From: Iris pallida
Lineage: Eukaryota; Streptophyta; Magnoliopsida; Asparagales; Iridaceae
DNA: 64,000 nt
Assembly: GCA_029216955.1 (NCBI GenBank)
Contig: JANAVB010004057.1
Coordinates: 1 to 64,000 of the forward strand
Direction of reading: 5' to 3'
Shown here: positions 48,759-60,735 of the stretch, in pieces
How positions within the stretch are numbered: position 1 is the stretch's first letter
Layout of the letters: every line of letters starts with the position of its first letter
Translations under genes and position numbers: made by a program
The notes under the pieces: model-generated
The model's input: the letters and a program-made list of their open reading frames with translations, nothing else
Databases searched by the model: none
Told to the model about the DNA's origin: nothing

Positions 48759-49722
48759 TGTTTAACATAAATAAATTCTCTTTATTTATTGTGTTTCTGG
48801 GAAAATTACAACTGTGGGAATCTGATCTAGAAGACGATCACTTTATCCCTTGGACTATGCGAAGAAGAAAAGCTCTCAAAATTTTGACAGTAGATAACTA
48901 TGTATCTGTACAATGAATGAGAAAAAGAACTCTATTTATAGAGTCAAAAATAAAACTGAAAAGATAATTGTCTTCACAGCCTGTGCTTAGTTGAAAATCA
49001 CGCAGGATTTAACATACGCAAGGTTGTGAGAAGTTACTGGACGTGGCCTGTAACTGTTGGACACATGGCGATCATGCATGAGTCGTGTGCAAGTTACAGG
49101 ACACGCAGGCGAGAGATCAGTGGCATGGCTGCCACGTACTCCAATTTGATGAAATCCATGTAGACTTTGTTGAAGACGAAATCCACGCAGACTCGGAGGA
49201 GAAAGCTTCAAAATCCACGCGAACTTGGGGTAGGAAGCTTCAGGATCCACGCAGACTCGAGGCAAAAAGCTTCAAAATCCACGCAGACTTGAGGAAGAAA
49301 ACTTCAGAATCCACGCAAACTTGAGATGAAGATCTCACAATACACGCAGACTTGAGATAAGACTGCCAGCTGTCACGATTTGGCGTGCCTCGACTGACAC
49401 AAAATCTCTGACATTGATTGCTTTGTCAGTCGCATTAAATGACAAGAAACTCTTTTGGTACGCCAACTTTGACGAAGGCTGAGTCTTGCTGAAGAAGATT
49501 TCGAAAGTCACGCAATAGTCGACTGTGATATCTCGAGTTCCGTGCATACGTGGCATACGAGGAAACATTCTTCGACTGTCGTGCTGTCAGTCATGATGAA
49601 ATTTCTGACAAATGATGAGCTGTCTCTTCAGCATGATTTGTACATATTTTCCTGATCAACTGAGCATGACTTTTGACTCTGTCCTGATCAACTCAGCGTG
49701 ACTGCCATTTTTAAGGCCTACA
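48759..49722 (-). repeat. 3' LTR of the Tat element
   Basis: Plus-strand edges TGTTTAACATAAATAAA and AAGGCCTACA. Contains a minus-strand TATA (CTATAAATAG within palindromic CTCTATTTATAGAG, 48930-48943) and a 32-bp tandem repeat (49176-49370). Same length as the 5' LTR. Confidence 0.95.
49176..49370. repeat. 32-bp tandem repeat in LTR, six units
   Basis: Units of AATCCACGCAGACTYGAGG...AAGCTTCA type. The same array is at 61857-62050 in the 5' LTR. Confidence 0.85.
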
Positions 49723-49737
49723 AAATCCCCTTTAAAG
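49723..49737 (-). other. Polypurine tract of the Tat element
   Basis: The minus strand reads TTTAAAGGGGATTT immediately before the LTR start TGTAGGCC. Confidence 0.75.
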
Positions 49738-49958
49738 TTTTCGAAAAATGATGAATTATTTCGAAATACTTTGAAATCAAGGTGATAAAATGAATTCAGT
49801 CACGCTGAGATGACTTAAAAAAATTTTGGAAGTCGAAAAGACTTCGAAGTTCTTTGAAAACATCCAAATGAACTTATTAAATGTCATGATGACTCTTCAT
49901 TTTTCGAGACTGATTGCATCCAATTTATGGTGGAATATGAACCGCCGGTGAGCTCTGT

Positions 49959-49966
49959 TATATAAA
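49959..49966 (+). promoter_or_regulatory. TATA box for antisense ORF 1
   Basis: GTTATATAAACAGG on the plus strand, opposite to the retrotransposon's own transcription, 237 bases inside the 3' LTR edge. The open frame of antisense ORF 1 starts 23 bases downstream. Confidence 0.6.
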
Positions 49967-49988
49967 CAGGGAGAGGATTCATTTTTAA

Positions 49989-50294
49989 TCTTCATCTTAC
50001 GTCAACAGGACACCAAAGGAAGAAGCTAAAGAAGAAGCACGCAAGTTGGGTTTTTGTTCCCATTGCGACCCTACTTTTACGGGTACGGAACCGGAGCCTT
50101 TTGTCTTCGAGTTCAAAGATGACCCTACTCAACTAGCCAAGAATTTCTTGAGTTATTTTGGCTTGGATGGCTCGTCTTCTTCTGATGGACGCAGCCTTAC
50201 AGAACAGCGTGAAATGTTGAATGCTCTGTTACACCGTATGGGGGTCAAGAGCGTAGAAGAACTGGGCACTAAGCTCAGCCGCTCTGCAAAATAG
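49989..50294 (+). CDS. Antisense ORF 1 of the Tat element (unknown protein)
   Basis: Plus-strand frame, open from 49989 after a TAA and ending TAG/TGA-flanked at 50294, about 100 codons. There is no ATG in the open part: a TTG at 50046 precedes GFCSHCDPTFTG, so either the start is lost or a 5' exon is missing. The upstream part is Lys/Glu-rich (PKEEAKEEARK). Then come a CSHC pair, a Glu/Phe/Asp-rich middle (FVFEFKDDPTQLAKNFLSYF), a Ser/Asp linker, and a helical end LNALLHRMGVKSVEELGTKL. I recognise no family. Its place between 3' LTR and pol, on the opposite strand behind a TATA box, matches accessory antisense ORFs known from Tat-lineage elements. Confidence 0.5.
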   Translation, partial: SSSYVNRTPKEEAKEEARKLGFCSHCDPTFTGTEPEPFVFEFKDDPTQLAKNFLSYFGLDGSSSSDGRSLTEQREMLNALLHRMGVKSVEELGTKLSRSAK

Positions 50295-51983
50295 AGCGTG
50301 TCTTTTATACTTCTTTTGAAAATGTTGCACTTCTTCTTTTGTCTTTTGTAAGGCCATCAGTGCTTGTCTTGAAGAATGTAGTACAACTTTTGTGTTTGAA
50401 CAGCGTGCATTAATGAAGAATATTAAATGACACTCTTTGACTGTTTCCAATGTTGCGCTGTCTTCTAAAGCACACGTGACACTCATTCCATAATTTATGA
50501 GCGCTATTTACTCGGATCTTTTCCAAGAATAGACTTGTACTTTGTCCTTTAAATAGATAGATGAGTTTCATAGATACTCGTCTCCCATTCTTCTTCTTCT
50601 TCTCTGAGAATGAAATTTATGGGAGATTTTATTCTCAAACAGAAAAGCAATGCTTTCTAATGTTCTATTTCTGCACACTGTATCAAACATGGGTTTGCCA
50701 ATCCTTAGCACCAAACTTGATGGTAAGTCTGCGTACCATTTTTGTTACTGTTGAAGATAGGCTTTTATGTTTCTAACTGAAAAATGCACGCTTGACTAGC
50801 CAGTGCGTGCCAAATGTCATTTCTGTCGATTTAATCTCTTCTTCCTTGATGCTTTATGCAGGAATTCGACAAAAACTTTTCTTCAGAACTGGCATTGGTG
50901 ATGTGGATGCTGTGGAGAATATCCTGCTGACACATACATCAGGGAGCTCATACGCTTTTGACGCGTACATCAGATAACTCAGAACTCTTCGTGAGATAGA
51001 AGGGTCTTCCTCAGATGGTAGGAAGAGCCTTTATATACGAGAGTTGGATGGTGGAGTCAACTCTACCCCGAGAAATCGGGTAGTAGAGTTCCTTTCACGA
51101 CAGAACTAGGAATTGTATCCCAAGGTTGGATACATTCCTGTCTCCTCTGAAAGGCCGCTCCCAATCCACCAATTGTATTGGCAGCACCACGACTTCGGGC
51201 TGCCATACTCTGTGGTTCTCCTCTCGTCTGAGAGAGAAGACCAGAGTTTGATTCCTGCTGATCTGGTCGTGACTGGGACCCAGACAGTCAGGAACTGCCA
51301 CCAACAACGAATCTGACGGAGAAAGTCCGACGGAGAAGATCCAAAGAAGAAGATAGATCTCTATTAGGTTATTGTTGTGGTGTAGAATGAAAATCCAAGA
51401 TTTGTAATAGATTTTCATTATGATTTGTAAGAAAGTCTAAGAAAATGTAATAGACTTTTTGTGGTGAAATGAGAATGGAAATGATAATTCTTCTATGCTC
51501 AAAAATTTGCATTTATGGATGAATTGTGGACATGATAGATAATGAAATCTTCTTTTCTGATTTATAGTATATAATATTATCAGAGGTAATATGGACGTGA
51601 TAATATGTAGGAACTCAAAAGAAAATAGATTGATTTCTATACAGCGGTCAAAGATGACAAAGTAGGTAAATTCAGCATTTATTCAGAGGTTATAAAAACG
51701 TGATAAATAACGAATTTCCACTTTTCTTTTTAATAGATTGATAGAAGAAAATGAACGGACAAATGTCAGGTGATAATGATCAAGTGAAACGTCGGATGAA
51801 TATGACAAATGAACGGATGAACCGTCAAGTATTAATGAATGGATGAACCGTCAGATGAATGTAATAAATGAACGGATGAACCATCGGATGAATGTAATAA
51901 ATGAACGGATGAACCGTCAAGCATTAATGAACGTGTGAATCGTCGGATGAATGTGACGCTTCATTATTTGAGGAGCTTCTGCC
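50295..51983. other. Non-coding region between the two antisense ORFs
   Basis: T-rich plus strand with no convincing ORF. A 67-codon frame at 51113-51316 is unsupported. A TTTATATAC near 51030 could be another weak TATA. From 51750 a tandem repeat leads up to the second TATA box. Confidence 0.4.
51785..51957. repeat. Tandem GGATGAACCGTC repeat upstream of antisense ORF 2
   Basis: About five units of AATGAACGGATGAACCGTC, spaced 27 or 33 bases, alternating AAGTATT / GGATGAATGTAAT tails. The array ends 27 bases before the TATA box at 51984. Confidence 0.85.
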
Positions 51984-51991
51984 TATAAATA
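51984..51991 (+). promoter_or_regulatory. TATA box for antisense ORF 2
   Basis: GCCTATAAATATAGC on the plus strand, 55 bases upstream of ATG 52039: ideal spacing for a short leader (TSS about 52015). Confidence 0.7.
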
Positions 51992-52038
51992 TAGCAGAAA
52001 TCTGACAAGAACGAACACTCCTTCTTTCAAACATAAAA

Positions 52039-52362
52039 ATGTCGTCGGAAGAAGCATCCAAGAAGGCTGAAATCGCCATGAAGGTTCAGAAAGGCACTGA
52101 AGAATACCTTGTAGATCCAGTTCAATTGAAGAAGGCGGAAGCAGACGAAGGTTTGTCTGCACCCAAGCCACCAAGGGACATTCTGGATTTCCTGCTCGAA
52201 CCAGGAAGGACTGAAGAAGAAGAAGCCATGAGGATGGCCGCTTGTAAGTTCCTCGTAGGTTCCAGCAAGGAGATCCTCGGCTCTTTTGCTGATCACGTCT
52301 TCGAGAAGGACGGCAGTGGACCACGTCCAAATGTAGAAAAGGATGATAATGATCTTCCTTAA
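52039..52362 (+). CDS. Antisense ORF 2 of the Tat element, 107-residue acidic protein
   Basis: Intact ATG-to-TAA frame (ATG context AAAAATGTCG) directly downstream of a well-spaced TATA box. It is a highly charged protein: Lys/Glu-rich N-terminus (SSEEASKKAEIAMKVQK), then PKPPRDILDFLLEPGR, a Glu run, a predicted helix around MRMAACKFLVGSSKEILGSF, and an acidic tail. There is no signal peptide, membrane segment or motif I recognise. It ends 89 bases before the pol stop on the other strand (52451), so the two genes are convergent. It is the only undamaged frame in an element whose gag-pol has seven stops. The function is unknown; accessory antisense ORFs occur in Grande/Retand-type elements. 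Confidence 0.6.
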   Translation: MSSEEASKKAEIAMKVQKGTEEYLVDPVQLKKAEADEGLSAPKPPRDILDFLLEPGRTEEEEAMRMAACKFLVGSSKEILGSFADHVFEKDGSGPRPNVEKDDNDLP

Positions 52363-52450
52363 TATCATGTACCATCATTCATGATTAAAATAAAATAAAT
52401 TTTTTTTATTTCTAAACATGAATTTGTCTGATGATTACAAGCATTTACAT

Positions 52451-55400
52451 TTATACATGGTACTTTTTAAGGAATTTGCCATTAATATGCATCAAAACTT
52501 TTCGACCATCCAATTCTGAGAGTTGATAAGCTCCATTTGAGAAAACTCTGCTCACAATATAGGGTCCTTCCCACTTTGCGTCAAATTTACCTTTGCTCAT
52601 ATGAGTCATAGTCATAGGACGTCTGACTGTTAGAACAAGTTCTCCTTTCTGATACGATCGAACTCTGACTTTCTTATTAAAAGCTCTTGAGATTCTAGCT
52701 TGATAGAATTCAATATTCTGTTGAGCAGATAATCGCTTTTCATCCAGAGCTTCTAATTCCTGAAGTCGAAGACGATCATTATTTTCGACAGTGAGTTCAT
52801 TAGTGATTGCTATCCTTAAAGAAGGAATTTGAATCTCTAATGGAAGAACAGCTTCGTAACCATACACCAGAGAGAAGGGTGTACATTTAGTAACATTACG
52901 AACTGTAGTACGATAAGCCCACAAACATTCACCGAGCTTCTCACTCCAATTACGTTTGTTAGTAGAGACAAACTTTTTTAGGAGTTTGATGATAGTTTTG
53001 TTGAAAGCTTCTGCTAATCCGTTAGCTGCCGGATTATACGCGGTAGAAGCCACATTATTGATCCGGTGATCATCACAGAATCGAATGAACTTCTGACTAA
53101 CGAACTGTGGTCCGTTATCATGAATAATGCGTCGAGGAACACCAAATCTGTAGATGACATGATGCTTAATAAAGCTGATGACATTGGATGTCTTAACTTC
53201 AGATAAAGGAATAGCTTCGACCCATTTGGAGAAGTAATCGGTTATTGCAAGAATAAACCGATGACCTTTTGATGATGGCGGATTGATTGGACCAATAATG
53301 TCCATGCCCCAAGCTTCGAAGGGCCATGATGCTGCCGTTGGATATAGAAATTCCGAGGGTTGATGAATAAAATCTGCATGGATTTGACAAGCTTTACACT
53401 TTTTTGCATATTCGATGGCGTCTGATACTATAGTGGGCCAATAATAACCCATACGTCGAATACGGTCTTGAAGTTTTGGTCCAGGCTGATGTGCTCCACA
53501 AATTCCATCATGTGCTTCGCGAATAATTTGTTGAGCCTCGTCACCGGCAACACATCGAAGAAGTAAACCATCATAAGCTCGACGATATAAGGTCTTTGTT
53601 GTATGATTGTAATAGAATCTGAGTGATCGTCGTCTGATAGATGCTGCCTCACTCGGATCATCCGGAAGAATATCATACAATACGAAATCTAAGAAAGGAA
53701 GTCTCAAATCTTTATCCGTATTTTGATTCTCGGTCGAGTTACTGAAGATAAATTCCATACTGGAATCAGATGAAGATGACAAAGATTTACGACTAAATCC
53801 AAATCCTCTTGTTGTGTTGACGTCATGAGATGTTGATTCTTCAATGTCAATTGGAAGCCCTAGAGTTAGGTTATTTTCCAGATGAAATAATTCTCGATTG
53901 CGAACAATAATCATTTGTTGCCGTCTAATCGGAATAGCTAACACCGCCGCAAGATTAGCTAGAGCATCAGCTTCCGTGTTACATGCTCGCCTAACATGTT
54001 CAATGAAGAATTCTTCAAACGAAGAAGCCATAGATATAGCTGATCTATGATAAGGAACCAGATCTTGATGGCGAACTTCATAAGTTCCCCTTATCTGATT
54101 GACATTTAGTTTAGAGTCTCCGTACGCCTCCAAATATTGAATATTCAGATGCTTAGCGAGTTGAAGACCAATAAGCAATACATTGTATTCAGCTACGTTG
54201 TTTGAACACGGCTGGTCGAGAGAATAAGCTCTTTGGATAGCAAGACCTTCTGGCAATACAAGAACGATTCCAACTCCAGCAACAATATCACCATTAGGAC
54301 CTATTCTTGAAGCTCCATCAAAGAATAGACGCCAAGTAGGATCTTCTTCAGCAATTTGGTTTGAATCTAAGACCTCATCTGGAATTTCATCATAGAGTTT
54401 TGAATTTTCTGGAATTGAATGAGCAGCCAGAAAATCGGCTAAAGCTTGTCCTTTGACTAATTTCTGAGGAATATAGTGCATATCATACTGAGCTAGTAGG
54501 ATTCCCCAGTTAGCTAATCGAGAATTCAAAACACTGGGTTTCTTCATCATGATCCGTATAGGATTGATCCTGGAGATGACATGAATAGTCTGGCCAATGA
54601 TATAATGTCGTGTCTTCTGAACAGCGAACATCAAGGCTAGACATTCTTTTTCGACCGGTGAATATCGAGGTTCAGCTCCGGTCATCGTACGACTGAGATA
54701 GTAGATGGCTTGTTCATGGCTATTTTGATTCTTTTGAGCAAGTAATGCACCCAATGAATGACTCATTGCTCGAGTATATAGGAGAAATAGAATTCCTGAA
54801 ATGGGAGGTACCAATACTGGAGGGCTCATCAGATATTATTTTATATCATCGAATGCTTTCTGACATTCATCATTCCAGACAAAAGAGATACCTTTCTTCA
54901 TAAGTTTGTTGAATGGTCTGCAGCGTCCTGACAAATTAGAGATGAATCTCCTGATATGAGCGATCCTTCCTTGAAATCCTCGTAGCTCTTTTAAGGTGCG
55001 TGGAGGACGCATCTCTTGGATGGCTTTGATCTTCTCGGGATCCATGTGTATACCTTTAGAGGTAATGACGAAGCCGAGAAATTTACCACTAGAGACGCCT
55101 AAGAAGGACTTAGTAGGGTTCATCTTTAATTGATGCTTACGCATTAGATCAAAAATAGTCTTCAAATCTTGGATATGATCCTCCTTTTGTCGACTTTTGA
55201 CTGCAATATCATCAACGTAGCATTCGACTATTTTCCACAGATGTTCACGAAATATAGTACTCATAGCTCGTTGATAAGTTGCTCCTGTATTCTTGAGACC
55301 GAATGGCATAACTATATAACAATATATACCAATCGGCATTCTGAAAGAAGTGTGCTTCTCGTCATCTGGAAACATTTTAATCTGATTGTATCCAGAATAC

Positions 55401-57406
55401 CCGTCCATGAATGACATCCGTTCAAATCCACAGGTATTATCGATCTTGACATCAGTAATTGGTAGAGGGAATTCGTCCTTAGGGCATGCCGCATTGAGAT
55501 CGCGGAAGTCTATGCATACTCTGATCTTGCCAGTCTTTTTAAGGACAGGAACTATGTTAGCCACCGAATCGGGATGTTGTTCCTCTCTAATAAACCCGGA
55601 GGCCATGAGTTTATTAACTTCAGCTTCAATTGCATCCATAATGTCTGGACGAAATCGTCGCTGTTGTTGTTTGACCGGTTTAGCATTTGGTAAGATATTG
55701 AGCTTGTGAGTTGCAATTTGTGGATCAAGCCCTGGCATATCTTCATAACTCCAAGCGAAGACGTCGATGTAATCACGAATGAGTTTAATCATGTCTTGCT
55801 TATCAGTTTCTGAAAGACTTTCACTGATGAATATTGGTTTGGGGGATCCCTCTTCACCAACATCTATTTGAACAAGTTTATCTTCAGTCGGAGGTTCTTT
55901 TTGCTCGAAACGGAACTCCCATTGATTATCTAATCTTTGGGCCCATTGTTCTGATTCAGGTGAGATTTCAAACTCTTCTTCGTCTTCATCACTTTCTTCA
56001 GAACGGTCAATGGAAACCATGTTGGAAGACAGAATGTTGCAGTAGAAATTACCGATACTCGTATCGGAATCCCAAGAAGTGGTACTAGAAGAATCAGATC
56101 TCTTATCTTCGTCAGATTCAGGATCTTCATGGTTAATATTGATGAAAGGAGTAGGAGCAATATAGCCTAATCCGCATTTCGTCCTTCCATATTTCAGAGG
56201 AGGAATACGAACAGGCATTTTTCTTCCTTTTCCACTATTGAGGCCAGTCCTGAAGTCATAGCCCATATTTTTGATGATGTCTTTAGATTGCTGACTATAG
56301 CGACGTAGTTGTAATCTTCCAGTATCATCGTTTTTGTCATCATCTTCTAAATCAGAAGGACTTTGGGGCCCTTTGTGGAAGAATATTGGAATGTCTCCTG
56401 GCTTTCTGCTGGGAACTAAAAAGTATGAAGATTGTACAGGTTCTAGAGATACATCTGTATGAACAGTCTATACAACTCCTATAGTTATTGTGCTCAAGTC
56501 ATCTAACAAATATAAATAACTATGAACATAATTACACACATCAGCGTACTGCAAAGATGGAGACTTTTCATTAAATGTAAAAGCAGCAATATTTACATTA
56601 GGAGAAGGCTGAGCCTTAGAGATTTTAGTCAAGTCAATGACTAAAGGGGAAGAAGAAGAATGAGAAGAAGCTTTGTTTCGATTAAGATCGATAACAAATG
56701 GCTCAGAAGAGGTGAGCTCCCTTGAAGCTTGAGATGGAAGAGTAATCCGCCCTCCAACTGGAATTAGCAGAGTATCCTGTAAAGATACAGGAATTATAGT
56801 ACGCCCACTGACAGGAATGATCAGTGTATCTTGAGCAGACGAATGAGGTAATAGAGAAATTCGTCCACTCACCGGAATGATGAAAGAACCTTCTCGAGAG
56901 GGTTTGGGAGATTGTTGCTGAGTAGTTCGACCTTTAACAGGGATTATTAAAGTCTCACTTTGTGAATCCTCTTTCTCCATAGCTTGTATGACCCTTGTAT
57001 ACTCTTCTTTGTACATTCGGGAATCATTGAAATAAGCTTCAACCCCATGGAAGGGATTTATAACAGCAACTTCTTTTTGTACTCTTCCATTGCTATCAAT
57101 GTACTTAAAACACTGATGAAGAGTAGAAGGCACCACATTATTTTCATGAAGAAAGGGCCTCCCAAGAAGAAGATTATAGGATCCCACGATCTCAATCACA
57201 TAGAAAGTGACTTTGGATCTAAAATCGCCTATCTGAAGCTTCAGATGAATCTTTCCCAAAGGCTCGCTTCGGCTTTGATTGAATCCCAAGATAGTAGTAA
57301 CCATCTTAGAGAGCTTATGAAGAGGGATTTTTAGTTCATCCAACAGACTCTTTGGCATTATGCTTATAGCAGACCCTGGGTCAATGAGGATACGATCTAT
57401 CTTCAT
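52451..57406 (-). pseudogene. Tat pol: protease, RT, RNase H, second RNase H, integrase
   Basis: One minus-strand frame from 57406, interrupted by TAG at 56468 and TAA at 54836. Protease: LIDPGSAISIM (residues 7-17) and YNLLLGRPF. RT (54836-56266): RVCIDFRDLN, SFMDGYSGYNQI, intact YVDD at about 55208-55219, FLGFVITSKGI. The last piece (792 residues) has RNase H at 20-135. A second RNase H at 166-296 keeps D171, E214, D238 and D288. Integrase has zinc ligands H440, H447, C478, C481 and catalytic D510, D571, E607. All visible catalytic residues are present; only the two stops and the frameshift to gag disable it. Confidence 0.95.
56741..56953 (-). repeat. Protein-level repeat LIIPVSGR after the protease
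   Basis: Five copies of (L/F)(I/L)IPV(S/K/G)GR-type octapeptides within 70 residues, between the protease core and RT; two VIDL motifs follow. Unusual low-complexity linker. Confidence 0.75.
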
Positions 57407-60400
57407 CGTATCGATATAACCAGTGTAGTAGAGAGGAGATCATGTCGATTATCCTCCAATAGCATGTCGTCTTGTGTAAAGGTGATATTTGGGATAATCT
57501 CCAATACACTGTTGCAATGTAAGCAAGTGGCAGGTTCTGCATCTGGCTTCTTCAATTGTGCAAGACAAGAGTCTGCTTGAAGAAGTGCTTCACTTAACGT
57601 CTCCCGAGTCTCTTTAGAAAGACGTAGAAGTTCAAAAAGGGAGATTCTAGCTAGAGTATTAGCAAGTTGAGCTAGAATGTCGAAGTTGTAAGGCTTCTGA
57701 AGCCCAAGAGGAGGGGACTTCTTGATTGGTTTATCAAACCGAGCCTGTTGTTTGCCTTTCTCCAGAACTGTGGATTTAGGAGGAATAGGTTCAACTGGTG
57801 TAGTTGAAGGAACAGGTGCAGTAGATGATTCTTCTTCAGGAGGAACATTAGGAGCATCTTTATCAGCTGGAGGGATATCAGGAGTATCCTCAGGATTCTT
57901 GGAATAATCCTTTAGATAAGGTTTCCCCGTTCGAGTAGCACTAACAAGTGCTTCTTCTTTGTCTTTTGGCTCTGTGTCGGAGGTAGATCCAAGAGAAGTC
58001 ATACGACATGACTTAATCTTTCCAGCCTTCTTGGACTTTCGAGAAGTAGTCCTTTGAGCAAATTCAAAATCTGCCACTAGATCAGGATGAATCCACATAA
58101 TTTCCCCAGTTTCCAAAGTGATTGGCACTAATCCTTCAGATTGCGGAGGAGGAATATTCACTATTTCAAGAGTTGCCTTGGGAATAGGAACGATCCCACT
58201 TTCAAGGAGTTGAGGAGGAAAATCTCCGAATTGCATAGAGACGACGTTGGAGGTGACGGTCTTCTCTTTTGGAGTAAGGGAGATAGCTCCAGATTTAATC
58301 ATTTCTTGGATCTTTCCTTTCAGTACATAACATGTACGAATTGTGTGACCCAACATTCTGTGATATGGGCAGTATTTGGGATGATCTGTCTTACCAGCTT
58401 CATCAGGTTTCTTGATTTCAGGTAATTGTATTTTATTACCTTTCAGCAGACTTTCAAAGATACCAAGGACATCGTCATCATCGAAAGAGTATTCTTCTTT
58501 GGGGCGAGGTGTTCTTGGTTGTTGAGTTGTAGAGGTAGGAGAAGTTTGAACAGTTGATGCATCTTTGCTCTGAAGATTAACTTCAAGAGTTTCTTTTCCT
58601 TTGCGAGCATTATTTTTATTGTTAGTACCTTGACCTGTTTATTTGGGAGTCATCTGCACTCCTAAACCTTTGAAGGTTTCAGCACTAATTTCTACAGCCT
58701 TGGCACTAACTATGAAAGAAGGCCAGTCTTGGGATTGGGTGGATCCTGTCCATATGCTGATGATTGGCAACAAGTTTGATTTGCATGTGTCGATGGTGAC
58801 AGCATCTGGAGTTCCAAGAGGCATCTTCAGAGCTTCTCTTTGAAACCGTTCAATGTAATCCTCTGTAGTTTTATTATTTTCCTGCTTGATTCTAATAAGA
58901 GCAGACATAGTCATGTCATTGAGCCCTTCATAGAACCGTTCAAGAAATATCTGTTTGAAACCGGCAAATGAGGTAATGCACCCATCTGGGAGACTTCTAT
59001 ACCATTCATAAGTCGTTCCCTTGAGACATCCAACAAACACCCGAGTAAGGAGGGCATCGCTTGGTTGCAACTGGTCAGTCATCACTTCAAAGTGATTAAT
59101 AAACTGACTTGGAGAAGTGGTTCCATCATAGAATGAGATAGTAGGAGGCTTGTATTTAGGAGGATACGATACTTGCTTCTATTCTATCGGATAAGGTTGT
59201 TTGATGCCTAACCTTTGTAAACCATCTTTCTGTTTGAATGCCTCGAATTGACTTTTGAGATTCCTCAATTCTTCATTAACAACTCCAGAAGATTGTGGAG
59301 TTGTAACTTGTAGAGAATAGTTAGGAGGAGGAACAGCATTGTAAGCACTACCCCCAGCTCCAGAGAGACTAGGATTTGGTTGAGCTGGTCCAGGAGTATT
59401 GGATTGTACTGCTGGAAGAACTTGTACTAGGCTTATATCAGTATCAGTTGGTATGGCATCTGATACAGTCTGTCGATTCTGCAACTGAGCTGTCATGAGT
59501 TCATACATCGACTTCATAGTATCAGCCATAGACTTCATTTGCTGTTCCAAAGAAGCAATTATTTAGTCCTGAGGAGTCACCGAAGAGGAAGGTTCATTGT
59601 TCAATTCAGTATTCCCATCCACCATATATGTAGTGACTGTACGAGGGATTATTGATAAATTAGTGGATGTTGTATGCTCTGAATCACTGCTTCGTGCATC
59701 AAAATCATTTAAAGGAGAACTACCCCCAGTAGGAAGAGGTGGGAAATTAGATTCTCCTAGAAATTCAGAATCATCTTCAGAGATCAAATTTCTTTGACTT
59801 GAAGCTAAGACTCTTGCTCTGGTGTTTCTATATACTCCATCTGGACTATCAGCTCTACCCCCAGCATCCCGAGAGGTCATGTTGACAGAAGCAAACAAAG
59901 GCTCATCTTCATCAGGCATAGGTTTACACTGAATCCGATTGAAGACAGATTATCGTTTAGTTTGACATCTGTATTGCATTGTAACTCTTGGCTGGAAGTC
60001 ATATTCATGATCAACATGGTCATGAGCCATTGATTGACATCTGCATTGAATTATGACTCTTGGCTGGAAGTCACACTCAGCATGATCTTTTGACACAGAA
60101 TTACTCCTTCTCTTCTGTTGAAGATATTCTCGTAAATCTGTTTGTGAAGATTGAGGAGTATATTTCCTGTTCTTGGTTCTTGATGGCTCTTGATTATATA
60201 AAGAATGATTAATATGAGCCACATAGTTTCTAGCATACTCTGCATCTGGATCTTTTATCCTTGTTTCCAACTGATGTGGTTTCTTAACACCAGAAGTGCT
60301 AAGTTTTGTTCTTAGATCAATTGGAGGTGACACATTAGTTTTGGAAACTTGGAGTTTTTCTTCCATTGATCTGGATATTTGCAGAGAAGGAAAAATAGAA

Positions 60401-60735
60401 CCATCCCTTGGATTAGGAGTTGGTAACAAACCCTCTTTTATGGACAAATTCTGTGCCTAATTTGAAGAAGTCATAGAAGAAGACATTACAGAATGTTTCT
60501 TCTTAGACTCATTCAAGGTTTGAGACATAGAATGTCCAGAAGGAAGAGTAGTCAAAAGACCATCTCCTTTTTTTTGACTAACAAAATTGTCAGTCAAAGC
60601 TGTTCCTGAAGTAAAAACTACAGGAGCAGAAGGAACAACTAAAGAGTTATTCCTTTTCGAAGGGACTTTATGTAGAAGACCACCCCCAGTTCTAGTAGAA
60701 CTTGGCAAAGAAGAAGAGATAGCTAAAGAACTATT

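Noticed and set aside
51113..51316. A third antisense ORF of 67 codons
   Set aside because: The only promoter-like element nearby is a weak TTTATATAC, and the content is not protein-like enough to call.
52027..52378. Minus-strand frames of 113 and 131 codons opposite antisense ORF 2
   Set aside because: They are downstream of the pol stop, share no domain with pol, and are the mirror of the plus-strand frame with the TATA box.
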